DNA of 64,000 nucleotides from Rhodanobacteraceae bacterium (GCA_030123585.1 CP126120.1:2419001-2483000), one strand, 5' to 3'. Counted from the first letter of the stretch, positions 8,209 to 17,450 are shown. Program-made: numbers and translations. The notes: generated from the letters alone by a model not told the origin.

Positions 8209-8238
8209 GACGGATCGCCGTTCGCCTGACCGGAACCC

Positions 8239-9921
8239 GTGAAAGACGCCCTCCGCGAGCTGTTGCTGCACGCGCTCGACCAGTTGCGTCGCGACGGCGC
8301 GTTCGATGCGCCGCCGCCCGCGTTCGTGATCGAGCGCACCCGCTCGCGTGAACACGGCGACTTCGCCTGCAACGCGGCGCTGCTGCTGGCGAAAACCCTG
8401 GGCCGCAAGCCGCGCGACATCGCCGGGGTCATCGCGGGTGCGCTGCCACCCAGCGACCTGGTGGAACGCGTCGAGATCGCGGGACCGGGTTTCATCAATT
8501 TTTTCCTCACCGATGCCGCGTGGCGCGGGGAAATCCGCCGCGTGCTGCATGAAGGCGCGCGCTACGGCCACAGCCGTGCCGGAGCCGGTCGCGCGGTAGG
8601 CATCGAATTCGTGTCGGCCAATCCGACCGGCCCGCTGCACGTCGGCCACGCGCGCGCCGCGGCGATCGGCGACACGCTGGCGCGGCTGTATTCGGCGACC
8701 GGCTGGAAGGTCTATCGCGAGTTCTACTACAACGACGCCGGTGCGCAGATCAACAATCTCGCGCTGTCGGTGCAGGCGCGGATCCAGGGCATCGAACCGG
8801 ACGATCCGCGCTGGCCGGCCGACGGCTACCGCGGCGACTACATCCGCGACGTCGCGCGCGATTACCTCGCTGGCGCCGCGGTCGAGGCCGGCGGCGAGCG
8901 CATCACCGCGTCGAAGAACCCCGACGACCTCGACGCGATCCGCCGCTTCGCGGTGACCTGGTTGCGCCGCGAACAGGACGCCGACCTGCGCGCGTTCGGC
9001 GTCGCGTTCGACGTGTACTTCCTCGAATCCTCGCTGTACACCGATGGCAAGGTGCAGCAGGTGGTCGATCGCATCGCCGCGCAGGGACACTCCTACGAAG
9101 CCGACGGTGCGCTGTGGCTGCGCGCCACCGAATTCGGCGACGACAAGGACCGCGTGATGCGGAAGTCCGACGGCACCTACACGTATTTCGTGCCGGACGT
9201 CGCCTATCACTTGTCGAAGTGGGAACGCGGCTACAAGCGTGCGATCACCGAGCTCGGGGCCGATCACCACGGCTCGCTCGCGCGCGTGCGCGCGGGCCTG
9301 CAGGCGCTCGACATCGGGATTCCGAAGGACTGGCCCGAATACGTGCTGCACCAGATGGTGACGGTGGTGAAGGGCGGCGAGGAAGTGAAGATTTCCAAGC
9401 GCGCCGGTTCCTACGTCACCCTGCGCGACCTGATCGACATGGCGGGGCTGGATGCGACGCGCTATTTCCTGATCGCGCGCAAGAGCGACTCGCAACTGGT
9501 GTTCGACATCGACCTCGCACGCTCGCAGACCAACGACAACCCGGTCTATTACATCCAGTACGCGCACGCGCGGGTGTGCTCGGTGCAGCGCCAGATGCAC
9601 GAGCGTTCCATCGTGTTCGAGGAACTCCACGCGTTGAAGCACCTCGACCGGCTGGACGGCGAGCACGCGCGCGCGGTGATGGTCGGGATTTCACGTTTCC
9701 CGGAAACGGTCGAGGCCGCGGCGGACAACCACGAGCCGCATCTGCTGGCACAATATCTGCGCGAATTGGCCGGCGCGTTCCATGTCTGGTACAACGCCGA
9801 GCAGTTCCTGGTCGACGACGAGGACCTGCGCAATGCGCGCGTGGCGCTGGCGTACGCGACCCGGCAGGTGCTTGCCAATGGACTCGGCATGCTGGGCGTT
9901 TTGGCGCCCGAATCGATGTGA
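8239..9921 (+). CDS. argS: Arginyl-tRNA synthetase
   Basis: ArgRS attaches arginine to its tRNA. The 560-residue product has the N-terminal Add1 domain, the class I HIGH signature as HVGH (in the stretch [15 protein letters not shown]), the KMSKS counterpart KISKR, and the C-terminal DALR anticodon-binding domain ([15 protein letters not shown] onward). The start codon is GTG at 8239, and the protein then begins [15 protein letters not shown], which aligns with family N-termini. No in-frame ATG is as well placed. It is followed by a SPOR-domain gene, a common partner in this order. Confidence 0.97.
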   Translation: MKDALRELLLHALDQLRRDGAFDAPPPAFVIERTRSREHGDFACNAALLLAKTLGRKPRDIAGVIAGALPPSDLVERVEIAGPGFINFFLTDAAWRGEIRRVLHEGARYGHSRAGAGRAVGIEFVSANPTGPLHVGHARAAAIGDTLARLYSATGWKVYREFYYNDAGAQINNLALSVQARIQGIEPDDPRWPADGYRGDYIRDVARDYLAGAAVEAGGERITASKNPDDLDAIRRFAVTWLRREQDADLRAFGVAFDVYFLESSLYTDGKVQQVVDRIAAQGHSYEADGALWLRATEFGDDKDRVMRKSDGTYTYFVPDVAYHLSKWERGYKRAITELGADHHGSLARVRAGLQALDIGIPKDWPEYVLHQMVTVVKGGEEVKISKRAGSYVTLRDLIDMAGLDATRYFLIARKSDSQLVFDIDLARSQTNDNPVYYIQYAHARVCSVQRQMHERSIVFEELHALKHLDRLDGEHARAVMVGISRFPETVEAAADNHEPHLLAQYLRELAGAFHVWYNAEQFLVDDEDLRNARVALAYATRQVLANGLGMLGVLAPESM

Positions 9922-10010
9922 GGCGTTTTTCTTTTCCCGTGGAATGACCGAAGCGATCCCCGCGGACCGCACGAGTCCATCCGTACAAGACAGGCATACG
10001 AGGGTTGGCA

Positions 10011-10631
10011 GTGGCAACGCAACGCAACGGCAGGCAGGCGGTACGCAACGGTGGCCCGAACATTCCCGGCTGGGCCTTGTTTCTCGCAGGCGTGGTGGTC
10101 GGCCTGATCCTGTTCGCGTTCGCGAGCCGGCACCTGCCCAGCCTGCGCCGCAACGACCAGCCGCAGGCCAATCCCAACGCGGTCGCGGAACAGGGCAGTT
10201 CGCCCGGCATCGCCGGCAGCAGCGCGGCGTCGAGCGGCTCGCAATTCGACTTCTACAAGGTGCTGCCCGAGAAGGAAGTCGTGATTCCGAATGCCGAACT
10301 GTCGGCGATGGCGAAAGCCGAACAGCAGAAAGCCGCGGCCGCCAACAATGCCAGCGCTTCCGCGCCGGCCAGCGCCGCCGCTTCTACCGCTTCGCAAGGC
10401 GGCGGCTATGTCCTGCAGGTCGGCTCCTATCCCGACGCGGGCAAGGCCGAAGCGATGAAGGCGCAACTCGCCCTGCAGGGCTTCACCGCGCATGTGCAAT
10501 CGATCACCCTGGATGGCAAGGTCTGGAACCGCGTGCAGATCGGGCCGTTCGCCTCGGCCACGCAATTGCAGTCGGTGCAGAAACAACTGTCCGGCGCCGG
10601 CATCCATGCGATTCCCTTGAAAGAAAGGTAG
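10011..10631 (+). CDS. SPOR-domain inner-membrane protein (FtsN-like)
   Basis: The protein has about 206 residues with one transmembrane helix near residues 20-40 (GWALFLAGVVVGLILFAFA). A long Ala/Ser/Gln-rich periplasmic linker follows, then a C-terminal SPOR domain (YVLQVGSYPDAGKAEAMKAQL to the end) that binds denuded glycan strands at the septum. The topology is that of FtsN or DedD. I chose GTG at 10011 with AGGG 6 nt upstream; a TTG at 10005 is the alternative. The TAG stop is formed by the first bases of a palindromic repeat (10628-10724). Its position after argS supports an FtsN-like role, but the exact orthologue is not provable here. Confidence 0.85.
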   Translation: MATQRNGRQAVRNGGPNIPGWALFLAGVVVGLILFAFASRHLPSLRRNDQPQANPNAVAEQGSSPGIAGSSAASSGSQFDFYKVLPEKEVVIPNAELSAMAKAEQQKAAAANNASASAPASAAASTASQGGGYVLQVGSYPDAGKAEAMKAQLALQGFTAHVQSITLDGKVWNRVQIGPFASATQLQSVQKQLSGAGIHAIPLKER

Positions 10632-10724
10632 GAGGGCCGGAAGGCCCGGTGCAGAAAGGGACCAAGGCCTGAGGCCAAGGCCTGATCCTGTTCGACGGTT
10701 GGTCGGCCCTTCCAGGCCTCCTAC
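10628..10724. repeat. GTAGGAG...CTCCTAC palindromic repeat, copy 1
   Basis: The element begins GTAGGAGGGCCGGAAGGCC and ends with its imperfect inverse, GGCCCTTCCAGGCCTCCTAC. A related copy lies at 11486-11567. It starts inside the stop codon of the SPOR gene and ends 9 bp before the SDR start codon. It could form a long hairpin in the mRNA, stabilising or ending the upstream transcript. Confidence 0.75.
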
Positions 10725-10733
10725 AATGAACGC

Positions 10734-11489
10734 ATGACCGACAAGACCATCCTCGTCACCGGCGCCTCGGCCGGTTTCGGCGCCGCGATCGCGGCGCAAT
10801 TCGCGGAAAACGGCTGGCGCGTGATCGCCTTCGCGCGGCGTGCCGAGCGCCTGCGGCAACTGGTCGAGCGTTTCGGCAAGGAGCGCGTGCACACCGCCGC
10901 GTTCGACATCCGCGACGAAGCCGCGTTGCGTGCCGCGCTGGATGCGCTGCCGGAAAATTTCCGCGGCATCGACCTTTTGGTCAACAACGCCGGCCTCGCG
11001 CTCGGCACCGCGAAGGCGCAGGACTGCGACCTCGCGCAATGGCGGCAGATGATCGACACCAACGTCACCGCGCTCGCGACCATCGCGCGGCTGCTGTTGC
11101 CGGGATTGATCGAGCGCCGCGGCGCGATCGTCAACATCAGCTCGATTTCCGGCAGTTATCCCTACACCGGCGGCAACGTGTATGGCGGCACCAAGGCTTT
11201 CGTCACCCAATTCTCGGCCGGCCTGCGCTGCGACCTGCACGGCACCGGCGTGCGCGTGACCAGCATCGAGCCCGGCATGGCGGAAACCGAATTCACCCTG
11301 GTGCGCACCGGCGGCGATCAGGCCGCATCGGACAAGCTCTACCAAGGCGCGCATCCGATCACCAGCCGCGACATCGCCGACACCGTGTGGTGGGTCGCCA
11401 ACCTGCCATCGCACCTCAACATCAACCGCATCGAAGTGATGCCGGTCAGCCAGTCGGCGGCGGGGCTGCAGGTCGCGCGGGATCCGTAG
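10734..11489 (+). CDS. ydfG: NADP-dependent short-chain dehydrogenase (YdfG-like)
   Basis: This 251-residue classical SDR has the TGASAGFG cofactor loop (residues 10-17), the NNAG motif, and the catalytic Ser in NISSISGSY followed by YGGTK (YxxxK). The C-terminus (TSRDIADTVWWVANLPSHLNINRIEVMP) is close to E. coli YdfG, which oxidises L-allo-threonine and serine and reduces malonic semialdehyde. The YdfG assignment is based on that tail, which is characteristic. It lies between two copies of the GTAGGAG repeat, so it is probably transcribed alone. The TAG stop overlaps the second repeat. Confidence 0.88.
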   Translation: MTDKTILVTGASAGFGAAIAAQFAENGWRVIAFARRAERLRQLVERFGKERVHTAAFDIRDEAALRAALDALPENFRGIDLLVNNAGLALGTAKAQDCDLAQWRQMIDTNVTALATIARLLLPGLIERRGAIVNISSISGSYPYTGGNVYGGTKAFVTQFSAGLRCDLHGTGVRVTSIEPGMAETEFTLVRTGGDQAASDKLYQGAHPITSRDIADTVWWVANLPSHLNINRIEVMPVSQSAAGLQVARDP

Positions 11490-11567
11490 GAGCGGCGGAA
11501 GCCGCGACTGAAGCTGCCATCCATGGCCGAGAGCTCCGTGGTCGGTCGGGCCTTCCAGCCCTCCTAC
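11486..11567. repeat. GTAGGAG...CTCCTAC palindromic repeat, copy 2
   Basis: It begins GTAGGAGCGGCGGAAGCCGC and ends GGGCCTTCCAGCCCTCCTAC. It shares outer ends and internal GGTCGG/CTTCCAG sequence with the copy at 10628-10724. As in that copy, its first bases supply the TAG stop codon of the gene before it (the SDR). Confidence 0.75.
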
Positions 11568-11704
11568 CCGGTAGGCAGGCGCACGCGTGTCCCATGCTGC
11601 GCCTTGTTTGCGCGCGATTTTGCCACTTGCATCCCGCCTGCCGATTGGCGATAGACTCCGCACGTGGAAGCCGGCCTGTCGCCGGCGGGGAATCCCGACG
11701 CACG

Positions 11705-13846
11705 GTGGCAACCGACAAGTCCGGCTTCTTCGAAGAGCTGAAACGCCGCCACGTCTGGCGCGTTGCCGTCGCGTACGCGATCGCCGGCTGGCTGCTGGTG
11801 CAGGTCGCCACGCAGGTCTTTCCGTTCTTCAACATTCCCAACTGGGCGGTACGGCTGGTGGTGATCCTGCTCGCGATCGGTTTCGTGGTCGCGGTGGTGT
11901 TTGCATGGGTCTATGAACTGACGCCCGAAGGCATCCGCCGCACCGCGCCGGCCGGCTCGCCCGAGGCGCGCCCGGAACACGAACATCGCCAGATCGGCCG
12001 CAAGCTCAACACCACGATCGTGGTGGTGCTGGTGCTGGCGGTGGCATTCCTTGGCTGGCGGTTGTATGCGGTGCGGCACCTGCCCCGTGTTGCGAATCCC
12101 GATGCCGCGTCCGCGGCATCCGCCACCGCCGCGGCTGTCACGCAATCCGCTCCCGCCAAGTCCATCGCGGTGCTGCCGTTCGAGAACCTCTCCAACGACA
12201 AGGACAATGCCTACTTCGTGGCGGGCATGCAGGATCTGGTCCTGACCAAGCTGGCCGACATCGGCGAGCTCAAAGTCATCTCGCGCACCTCGACGATGCA
12301 ATACGGCAGCCATCCGCAGAACTTGAAGACCATCGGTCAGCAGCTCGACGTCGCGACCATCCTCGAAGGCTCGGTGCAGAAGGCCGGCAGTCAGGTGCTG
12401 ATCAACGTGCAGTTGATCGATTCCCGTACCGACGCCCACATCTGGGCGGAAAGCTACACCCGCACTCTGGACAACGTGTTCGGCGTCGAGGGCGACGTGG
12501 CACAGCAGATTGCGACGGCGTTGCAGACCAGGCTCTCGCCCGCGCAAGCGGCGAGCCTCGCCGCGGTGCCGACGAAGAACCGCGCGGCCTACGACTCCTT
12601 CCTGCGCGCCGAGTATCAGGCTAACAAGGGAGTCACCAATTACGACACCGCGAGCTGGAAAGCCGCGATTCCCTTGTACCGGCAGGCCGTGGAGCAGGAT
12701 CCGAAGTTCGCGCTTGCCTGGGCGCGGCTGTCCTTCAACGAAAGCCAACTCGCCTGGTTCGGCGGCGGCGGCGAGGATGTGCAGCAGCTCAACCGACAGG
12801 CGCGCGCGGATGCCGAACGTGCGCTGCAACTGCAGCCGGACCTGGCCGCGGCCCGACTTGCCATCGGTTTCAGCGAATACTGGGGCCGCGGCGATTTCGC
12901 CGCTGCGCTGCAAGCCTTCGGGGCCGCGCTCAAGCTCAAACCCAACGATGCCGACGCGCTCGCAGCGCAAGGCTTCGTGCAGCGTCGGCAGGGCCGTTTC
13001 GATGACGCGATCACCTCATTGCAGCAGGCGCTGGCACTCGATCCGCGCAACTCGGCATTGGCCTTTGAACTCGGCCTGACCAACATGCAAGCGAGCCGCT
13101 TTGCGGATGCTGAAAACGCCTTCCAGCGCGCTCTGGCGCTGGATCCCGACAACCTCAACGCCAAGACGGCCTATTCCAATGCGGTCCTGTTGAGCTCCGG
13201 TGATATTCCTCGCGCATTGGCCGTGGTACAGGGCGACGCGCCGGCGTTGAAGCTCCAGCGCGTTGGACTGCTTATCAATCAGCGCAAATACCGCGAAGCA
13301 CTCACGCTGCTGGACAGTGTGCCGGATACGCCTGACAACTTCGGAACCGGCAGTGGCGGCTTCAAACCGATGCAGCAGGCCAATGTGTACTGGCTGATGG
13401 GCGACATGGCCCAAGCCCGTCCGCTGTATGCGAAAGCCCTGCCGCTGCTGCGCGGGCAGCTCAAGATGCAGCAAGGCATCAATCTGGCGTTCGTGTGGAA
13501 TCAGCTTGCCAATACGCAAATCGGGCTCGGCCAGGCCGCGGCAGGACTGGACTCCATCGCCAAGTCCCTGGCTATTGTCGCCAACATTCACGACCATGTT
13601 TACGGCCCGGCGATGATGATCGCGAATGCCCAGCTCTATGCCCAAGTCCACCGTCCGGATCTTGCCGTGCCCTTGCTCGCCAAGGCACTGGCAACGCCCG
13701 GCGTCGGGAATACCTATGCGCCTGTTTTGTTGTGGCTGGATCCGCTTTGGGATCCGGTCCGCAACGATGCGGGTTTTCAGGCGCTGCAGCAGCAGTACGC
13801 CAAAGACAAACCCGCCGTCACCTACCCCATTCCGTCCGCGTCGTAG
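11705..13846 (+). CDS. Membrane TolB-N/TPR protein of the FlgO/adenylate-cyclase-associated type
   Basis: The product has 713 residues from the GTG at 11705. The N-terminus FFEELKRRHVWRVAVAYA is a signature found at the start of many such proteins in this order. Three hydrophobic helices follow at about 18-40, 46-68 and 103-119. Next comes a TolB-N/FlgO-like domain beginning KSIAVLPFENLSNDKDNAYF (about residues 145-275), with the motif ILEGSVQKAGSQVLINVQLID. The C-terminal two thirds carry tetratricopeptide repeats, for example AFGAALKLKPNDADALAAQG. These proteins usually lie behind a DNA-binding or cyclase domain; here that domain is absent and membrane helices take its place. The role is unknown; scaffold or sensor is likely. 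Confidence 0.78.
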   Translation: MATDKSGFFEELKRRHVWRVAVAYAIAGWLLVQVATQVFPFFNIPNWAVRLVVILLAIGFVVAVVFAWVYELTPEGIRRTAPAGSPEARPEHEHRQIGRKLNTTIVVVLVLAVAFLGWRLYAVRHLPRVANPDAASAASATAAAVTQSAPAKSIAVLPFENLSNDKDNAYFVAGMQDLVLTKLADIGELKVISRTSTMQYGSHPQNLKTIGQQLDVATILEGSVQKAGSQVLINVQLIDSRTDAHIWAESYTRTLDNVFGVEGDVAQQIATALQTRLSPAQAASLAAVPTKNRAAYDSFLRAEYQANKGVTNYDTASWKAAIPLYRQAVEQDPKFALAWARLSFNESQLAWFGGGGEDVQQLNRQARADAERALQLQPDLAAARLAIGFSEYWGRGDFAAALQAFGAALKLKPNDADALAAQGFVQRRQGRFDDAITSLQQALALDPRNSALAFELGLTNMQASRFADAENAFQRALALDPDNLNAKTAYSNAVLLSSGDIPRALAVVQGDAPALKLQRVGLLINQRKYREALTLLDSVPDTPDNFGTGSGGFKPMQQANVYWLMGDMAQARPLYAKALPLLRGQLKMQQGINLAFVWNQLANTQIGLGQAAAGLDSIAKSLAIVANIHDHVYGPAMMIANAQLYAQVHRPDLAVPLLAKALATPGVGNTYAPVLLWLDPLWDPVRNDAGFQALQQQYAKDKPAVTYPIPSAS

Positions 13847-13878
13847 GGTGAATCCCGCGCGCCCGCTGCATGGGCGGA

Positions 13879-14256
13879 TCAGGTGGATTTCCTGAAATAC
13901 ACGACGTCCGGCAATTTTGCGAAATGCGCATCGCAGGTGAGCACGTCGGCGTCCTGTTCGCGTGCCGTGGCGTAAACGATGGCGTCGGCGGTCGCCAGCT
14001 TGTGCTCGCGGCACAGGTCGGCCGCAAGCAAGGCAATGCGCGTGTCCATCGGCACGACGATGCACTTTTGCGTGTACGCGATTACCTGATCGGTGCGATC
14101 CTCGTCGGTTTCACGCGCCAGCCACTTGGACAACTCCAGTTGTACCAAGGTCGGCACAATGCACTGTTCCCGGGCAGGAATCTCTGCGGCGAGCTTTCTG
14201 CCGAGCGCGCTGTCGACCAGCCATTCGATCCATGCCGAGGTGTCGACGACGCGCAT
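13879..14256 (-). CDS. PIN-domain ribonuclease toxin (VapC-like)
   Basis: A PIN-domain protein of 125 residues. The acidic cluster expected for a Mg-dependent RNase is present: Asp5 in VVDTSAWIEW, Glu in LVQLELSKW, Asp in LATADAIVYATA and Asp in DVLTCDAHF. The ATG at 14256 overlaps the antitoxin stop (TGATG), a typical translational coupling. Longer upstream starts would run into the antitoxin gene. VapC toxins cleave tRNA or rRNA when their partner is degraded. The target cannot be predicted. Confidence 0.9.
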   Translation of the reverse strand: MRVVDTSAWIEWLVDSALGRKLAAEIPAREQCIVPTLVQLELSKWLARETDEDRTDQVIAYTQKCIVVPMDTRIALLAADLCREHKLATADAIVYATAREQDADVLTCDAHFAKLPDVVYFRKST

Positions 14257-14468
14257 CAGGCGCGATCCGAGCGATCGCGGTAACCGCCGGTTTTCGCGCC
14301 TTTCGCGAGGCCAGCGAGCTGCTTCCACTCCGGTACCGGCATCACCAGTACGCCCTTGCCCTTGGGGATGAACACGAATTCCTGACCGGCCTTCCAGTGC
14401 TGTTCTTCCCGCACGGCCTTGGGAATGGAGATTTGGAATTTCGATGAAAGCGTGGCGGTTGTGGTCAC
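14256..14468 (-). CDS. AbrB/MazE-type antitoxin of the PIN toxin
   Basis: A 70-residue SpoVT/AbrB swapped-hairpin protein: ATLSSKFQISIPKAVREEQHWKAG is the classic DNA-binding half, followed by the FVFIPKGKGVLVMPV strands and a short toxin-binding tail. I selected GTG at 14468 because the homologous domain begins there. An ATG at 14534 would add a basic, Tyr/Arg-rich stretch that is really the promoter region. Such antitoxins repress their own operon, and a palindromic AT-rich site sits directly upstream. Confidence 0.85.
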   Translation of the reverse strand: MTTTATLSSKFQISIPKAVREEQHWKAGQEFVFIPKGKGVLVMPVPEWKQLAGLAKGAKTGGYRDRSDRA

Positions 14469-14470
14469 AG

Positions 14471-14506
14471 TCTTACTCGTACAATATCGATATCTGTAAC
14501 GTAAGA
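14471..14506 (-). promoter_or_regulatory. Probable operator/promoter of the AbrB-PIN operon
   Basis: Just upstream of the antitoxin GTG is an AT-rich island. It contains the perfect palindrome ATATCGATAT (14484-14493) nested between TCTTAC (14471-14476) and GTAAGA (14501-14506). The position and nested symmetry fit autoregulation by the AbrB-type antitoxin. The binding itself is inferred. Confidence 0.45.
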
Positions 14507-14534
14507 ATACCACGCCACATGTGGCCGCCGACAA

Positions 14535-16436
14535 TCAGGCTTCACGCAGGTAGGTGTAGCCGGTAAGCCCCGCTTCCAGCGCGGCTTCGACGCGTTGCGC
14601 GTCGTTGTCCTGCAAACCCGCTGCGGCGATCTTTTCGCGGTACGCCGCGCGCAGGTCGTCGGGTTTGTAGCCGACGTAATCCAGCAGCATGTCGGCGGAG
14701 TCGCCGCGGCGCGCGCCGTCCAGCGTGAAGCCGTCGCCGTCGATGCGTACGTTTACCGCGTCGGTATCGCCGAACAGGTTGTGGATGTCGCCCAGGGTTT
14801 CCTGGTATGCGCCGACCAGGAAGATACCCAGCCGGTACGGTTCGCCCTTGCGCAGTTCGTGCAGCGGCAGGCTGACGTCGAGGTCGCCGGATTCGACGTA
14901 GGTGTCCACGCGCCCATCGGAGTCGCAGGTGAGGTCGGCCAGCGTGCCGCGACGGGTCGGTTGTTCATCCAGACGCGTCAGCGGCATGATCGGGAAAATC
15001 TGGTCGATCGCCCACACGTCGGGAATCGATTCGAACACCGAGAAGTTGCAGAAATACTTGTCCACCAGCTTCACGTCGAGCGCGTCGATGATCTCGCGGT
15101 GCGAACGCTCGTCGGGCCGGAGGCGCGCGCGCACGCCCAGTGCGATCGCATGGAACAGCGCGTCGAGTTTCGCGCGCTGCGCGAGGGCCAGTACGCCCTG
15201 CGCGTACAGCAGCTCGCCTTCGTGCAGGTATTGCTGCGCGTCCTGCCACACCTCGCGCACTGGCCGCGTGCCCAGCGCCGCCAGGGTGTCGCGCAATGCA
15301 AGCAGCACTGGCGCTTCGTTGTCAGTAGCGGGCGGCAGCGCGCCGTCCGGCGCGGCTTCGACCTCGCTGACGTTGACCACCAGGACCGCGTGGTGCGCGG
15401 TCATCGCGCGGCCGGATTCGGTGAGCACGCGGGGCGGCGGCAGGTTCCATTCCGCGCAGGCGGCGGCCAGCGGCGCGACGACGGCATTGGCGTACTGGTC
15501 GAGGTCGTAGTTGATCGAACATTCGCCGCGCGAACGCGTACCTTCGTAATCGATGCCGAGCCCACCGCCGACGTCCACGTGATCCAGCGGCAAGCCCTGC
15601 GCGCGCAGTTCGGCGAAATGCCGCACCGCCTCGCGCATCCCGGACGCGATGTCGCGCAGGTTGGAAATCTGCGAACCCATGTGGAAGTGCAGCAGGTGCA
15701 TGGTGTGCGTCAGCTCCGCTTCGCGCAGGCGCGCGACCAGCGCCAGCAACTGGGTCGGTGTCAGCCCGAACTTGCTCTTGTCGCCGCCGGTGTTCTGCCA
15801 CTTGCCGGCGCCCAGCGACGCCAGCCGCACGCGCACGCCGAGTTTCGGCTCGACGCCCAGCGCCTTCGATTCCGCGATCACGTGTTCGAGTTCGGACGGC
15901 TTTTCGATCACGATCACCACGTCGATCCCGAGCTTGCGCCCGATCAACGCGATGCGGATGTATTCGGCGTCCTTGTAACCGTTGCACACCACCAGCGATC
16001 CCGGCTGCGCGAGGCCCAGCACCGCCAGCAGTTCCGGCTTGGAGCCGGCTTCCAGCCCGAATCCCGTGTCCGCCGCGCGCGGCGACTGCGGACCCTGCGC
16101 CAGCGTGCCCGCGACCGCGCGCTGCTGGTTGACCTTGATCGGGTACAGCGCGGTGTAGCCGCCCGCATAGCCATGCACGCGCATCGCGCCCGCGAACGCT
16201 TCGCGCAGGCGCGCGCGGCGATCCAGCAGGATGTCCGGGAAGCGCAGCAGCAGCGGCAGGCGCAGGCCGAGTTGCCTTGCTTGCTTGACCGCATCGTCCA
16301 GCGCGATCGCGGGGCCGTCCGCACCGCGCGGGCGCATCACGGCGCGGCCGTCGTCGCCGATATCGACGTAACCGTCGCTCCAGTGCGCGACGGAATAAGT
16401 GGCGCGGGCGGCATCGATGTTCCAGGCGTTCGTCAT
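14535..16436 (-). CDS. speA: Biosynthetic arginine decarboxylase
   Basis: SpeA converts arginine to agmatine, the first step of the agmatine route to putrescine. The 633 residues match the SpeA length. The PLP lysine lies in ALYPIKVNQQ near residue 100. The barrel has HFHMGSQ and the GGGLGIDYEGT phosphate loop, and the C-terminal domain carries the substrate region CDSDG in TCDSDGRVDTY. The ATG at 16436 has GGAG upstream. A longer in-frame upstream extension exists but would overlap speE on the other strand and is not coding. It is divergent from speE, so putrescine and spermidine synthesis share a control region. Confidence 0.97.
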   Translation of the reverse strand: MTNAWNIDAARATYSVAHWSDGYVDIGDDGRAVMRPRGADGPAIALDDAVKQARQLGLRLPLLLRFPDILLDRRARLREAFAGAMRVHGYAGGYTALYPIKVNQQRAVAGTLAQGPQSPRAADTGFGLEAGSKPELLAVLGLAQPGSLVVCNGYKDAEYIRIALIGRKLGIDVVIVIEKPSELEHVIAESKALGVEPKLGVRVRLASLGAGKWQNTGGDKSKFGLTPTQLLALVARLREAELTHTMHLLHFHMGSQISNLRDIASGMREAVRHFAELRAQGLPLDHVDVGGGLGIDYEGTRSRGECSINYDLDQYANAVVAPLAAACAEWNLPPPRVLTESGRAMTAHHAVLVVNVSEVEAAPDGALPPATDNEAPVLLALRDTLAALGTRPVREVWQDAQQYLHEGELLYAQGVLALAQRAKLDALFHAIALGVRARLRPDERSHREIIDALDVKLVDKYFCNFSVFESIPDVWAIDQIFPIMPLTRLDEQPTRRGTLADLTCDSDGRVDTYVESGDLDVSLPLHELRKGEPYRLGIFLVGAYQETLGDIHNLFGDTDAVNVRIDGDGFTLDGARRGDSADMLLDYVGYKPDDLRAAYREKIAAAGLQDNDAQRVEAALEAGLTGYTYLREA

Positions 16437-16539
16437 CGTGGTTCTCCGGATAACGAGGGGCGGAACGTCGCAGCGGCGGGCCTTGACGCGCAGGAGTGGT
16501 CGATCGGAAGCCACCGTCGCCGCGGGATCGACTTCCGCC

Positions 16540-16574
16540 ATTGTAACGCCCGGGTCCGGTCCGGCCATTACAAT
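16540..16574. promoter_or_regulatory. Divergent speA/speE promoter region with paired TACAAT boxes
   Basis: TACAAT on the minus strand (16545-16540) and TACAAT on the plus strand (16569-16574) lie back to back in the 165-bp spacer. They are placed about 100 nt before the speA ATG and 27 nt before the speE ATG respectively. No clear -35 accompanies either, so activator help or weak promoters are possible. Confidence 0.35.
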
Positions 16575-16601
16575 CGGCGGTTCTCCAACAGGATTCCCGG
16601 C

Positions 16602-17450
16602 ATGCCGTCCAACTGGTTCACCGAGCAGCATGAGGCTTCCGGCTCGTCGATCGGTTATCGCATCACCGCAAAACTCGCCGACGAACAAACGCCGTTCCAG
16701 CACATCGAGGTGTACGCGACCACCGACTGGGGCAACCTGATGGTGATCGACGGCTGCACGATGCTGACGACGCGCGACAATTTCCTGTACCACGAGATGA
16801 TGACGCACCCGGCGCTGTACACGCACAAGGCGCCGCGCAACGTGGTGATCATCGGCGGCGGCGACTGCGGCACGCTGCGCGAGGTGCTGCGCCACCCGGA
16901 AGTCGAAGCGGTGACGCAGATCGACATCGACGAGCGCGTGACGCGGCTGGCGGAACAGCACTTCCCGGAACTGTGCGAATCCAACACCGATCCGCGCGCG
17001 AAGCTGCTGTTCGACGACGGCATCAAGTACATGGCCGACGCAGAACCCGCATCGCTGGACGTGGTGATCGTCGATTCCACCGACCCGGTCGGTCCCGCCG
17101 AAGGCTTGTTCAACGCAAAGTTCTACGCGAATTGCTTCCGCGCGCTGCGCGAAGGCGGCATCCTGGTGCAGCAATCGGAATCGCCGCTGGTGCTGCTGGA
17201 ACTGATCCAGTCGATGCACAAGGCGATGCGCGAGGTCGGGTTCTCGACCACCCGCACCCTGCCGTTCCCGCAACCGTGCTATCCGACCGGCTGGTGGAGC
17301 ACGACGCTGGCGCGCAAGGGCGGCGATCTGGAAACCTTCCGCGAACGCGATGCGGCCAACAAGCCGTTCGCGACGCGCTATTACAACGCCGCCATCCACC
17401 GCGCTACGCTGGCGCAGCCGGAGTTCATGCGCGCAGCCTTGCAGGATTGA
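16602..17450 (+). CDS. speE: Spermidine synthase (polyamine aminopropyltransferase)
   Basis: SpeE transfers an aminopropyl group from decarboxylated S-adenosylmethionine to putrescine. The 282 residues show the N-terminal beta domain (FTEQHEASGSSIGYRI), the YHEMMTHPAL segment, the nucleotide loop IIGGGDCGTLREVLRH and the catalytic aspartate in DSTDPVGPAEGLF. In the nucleotide loop the usual GGGDGG reads GGGDCG. GGATT lies 9 nt before the ATG. It is divergent from speA. No speD is visible nearby. Confidence 0.96.
   Translation: MPSNWFTEQHEASGSSIGYRITAKLADEQTPFQHIEVYATTDWGNLMVIDGCTMLTTRDNFLYHEMMTHPALYTHKAPRNVVIIGGGDCGTLREVLRHPEVEAVTQIDIDERVTRLAEQHFPELCESNTDPRAKLLFDDGIKYMADAEPASLDVVIVDSTDPVGPAEGLFNAKFYANCFRALREGGILVQQSESPLVLLELIQSMHKAMREVGFSTTRTLPFPQPCYPTGWWSTTLARKGGDLETFRERDAANKPFATRYYNAAIHRATLAQPEFMRAALQD

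Noticed and set aside
11039..11704. Extension of the TolB/TPR protein into the SDR gene
   Set aside because: This part is an alternative frame of the SDR gene and the 11486 repeat; the protein family starts at the GTG at 11705.
14595..16601. Long plus-strand open frame leading into speE
   Set aside because: Upstream of the ATG at 16602 it is antisense to speA, whose catalytic motifs are complete; the speE start has a ribosome binding site and family-like N-terminus.
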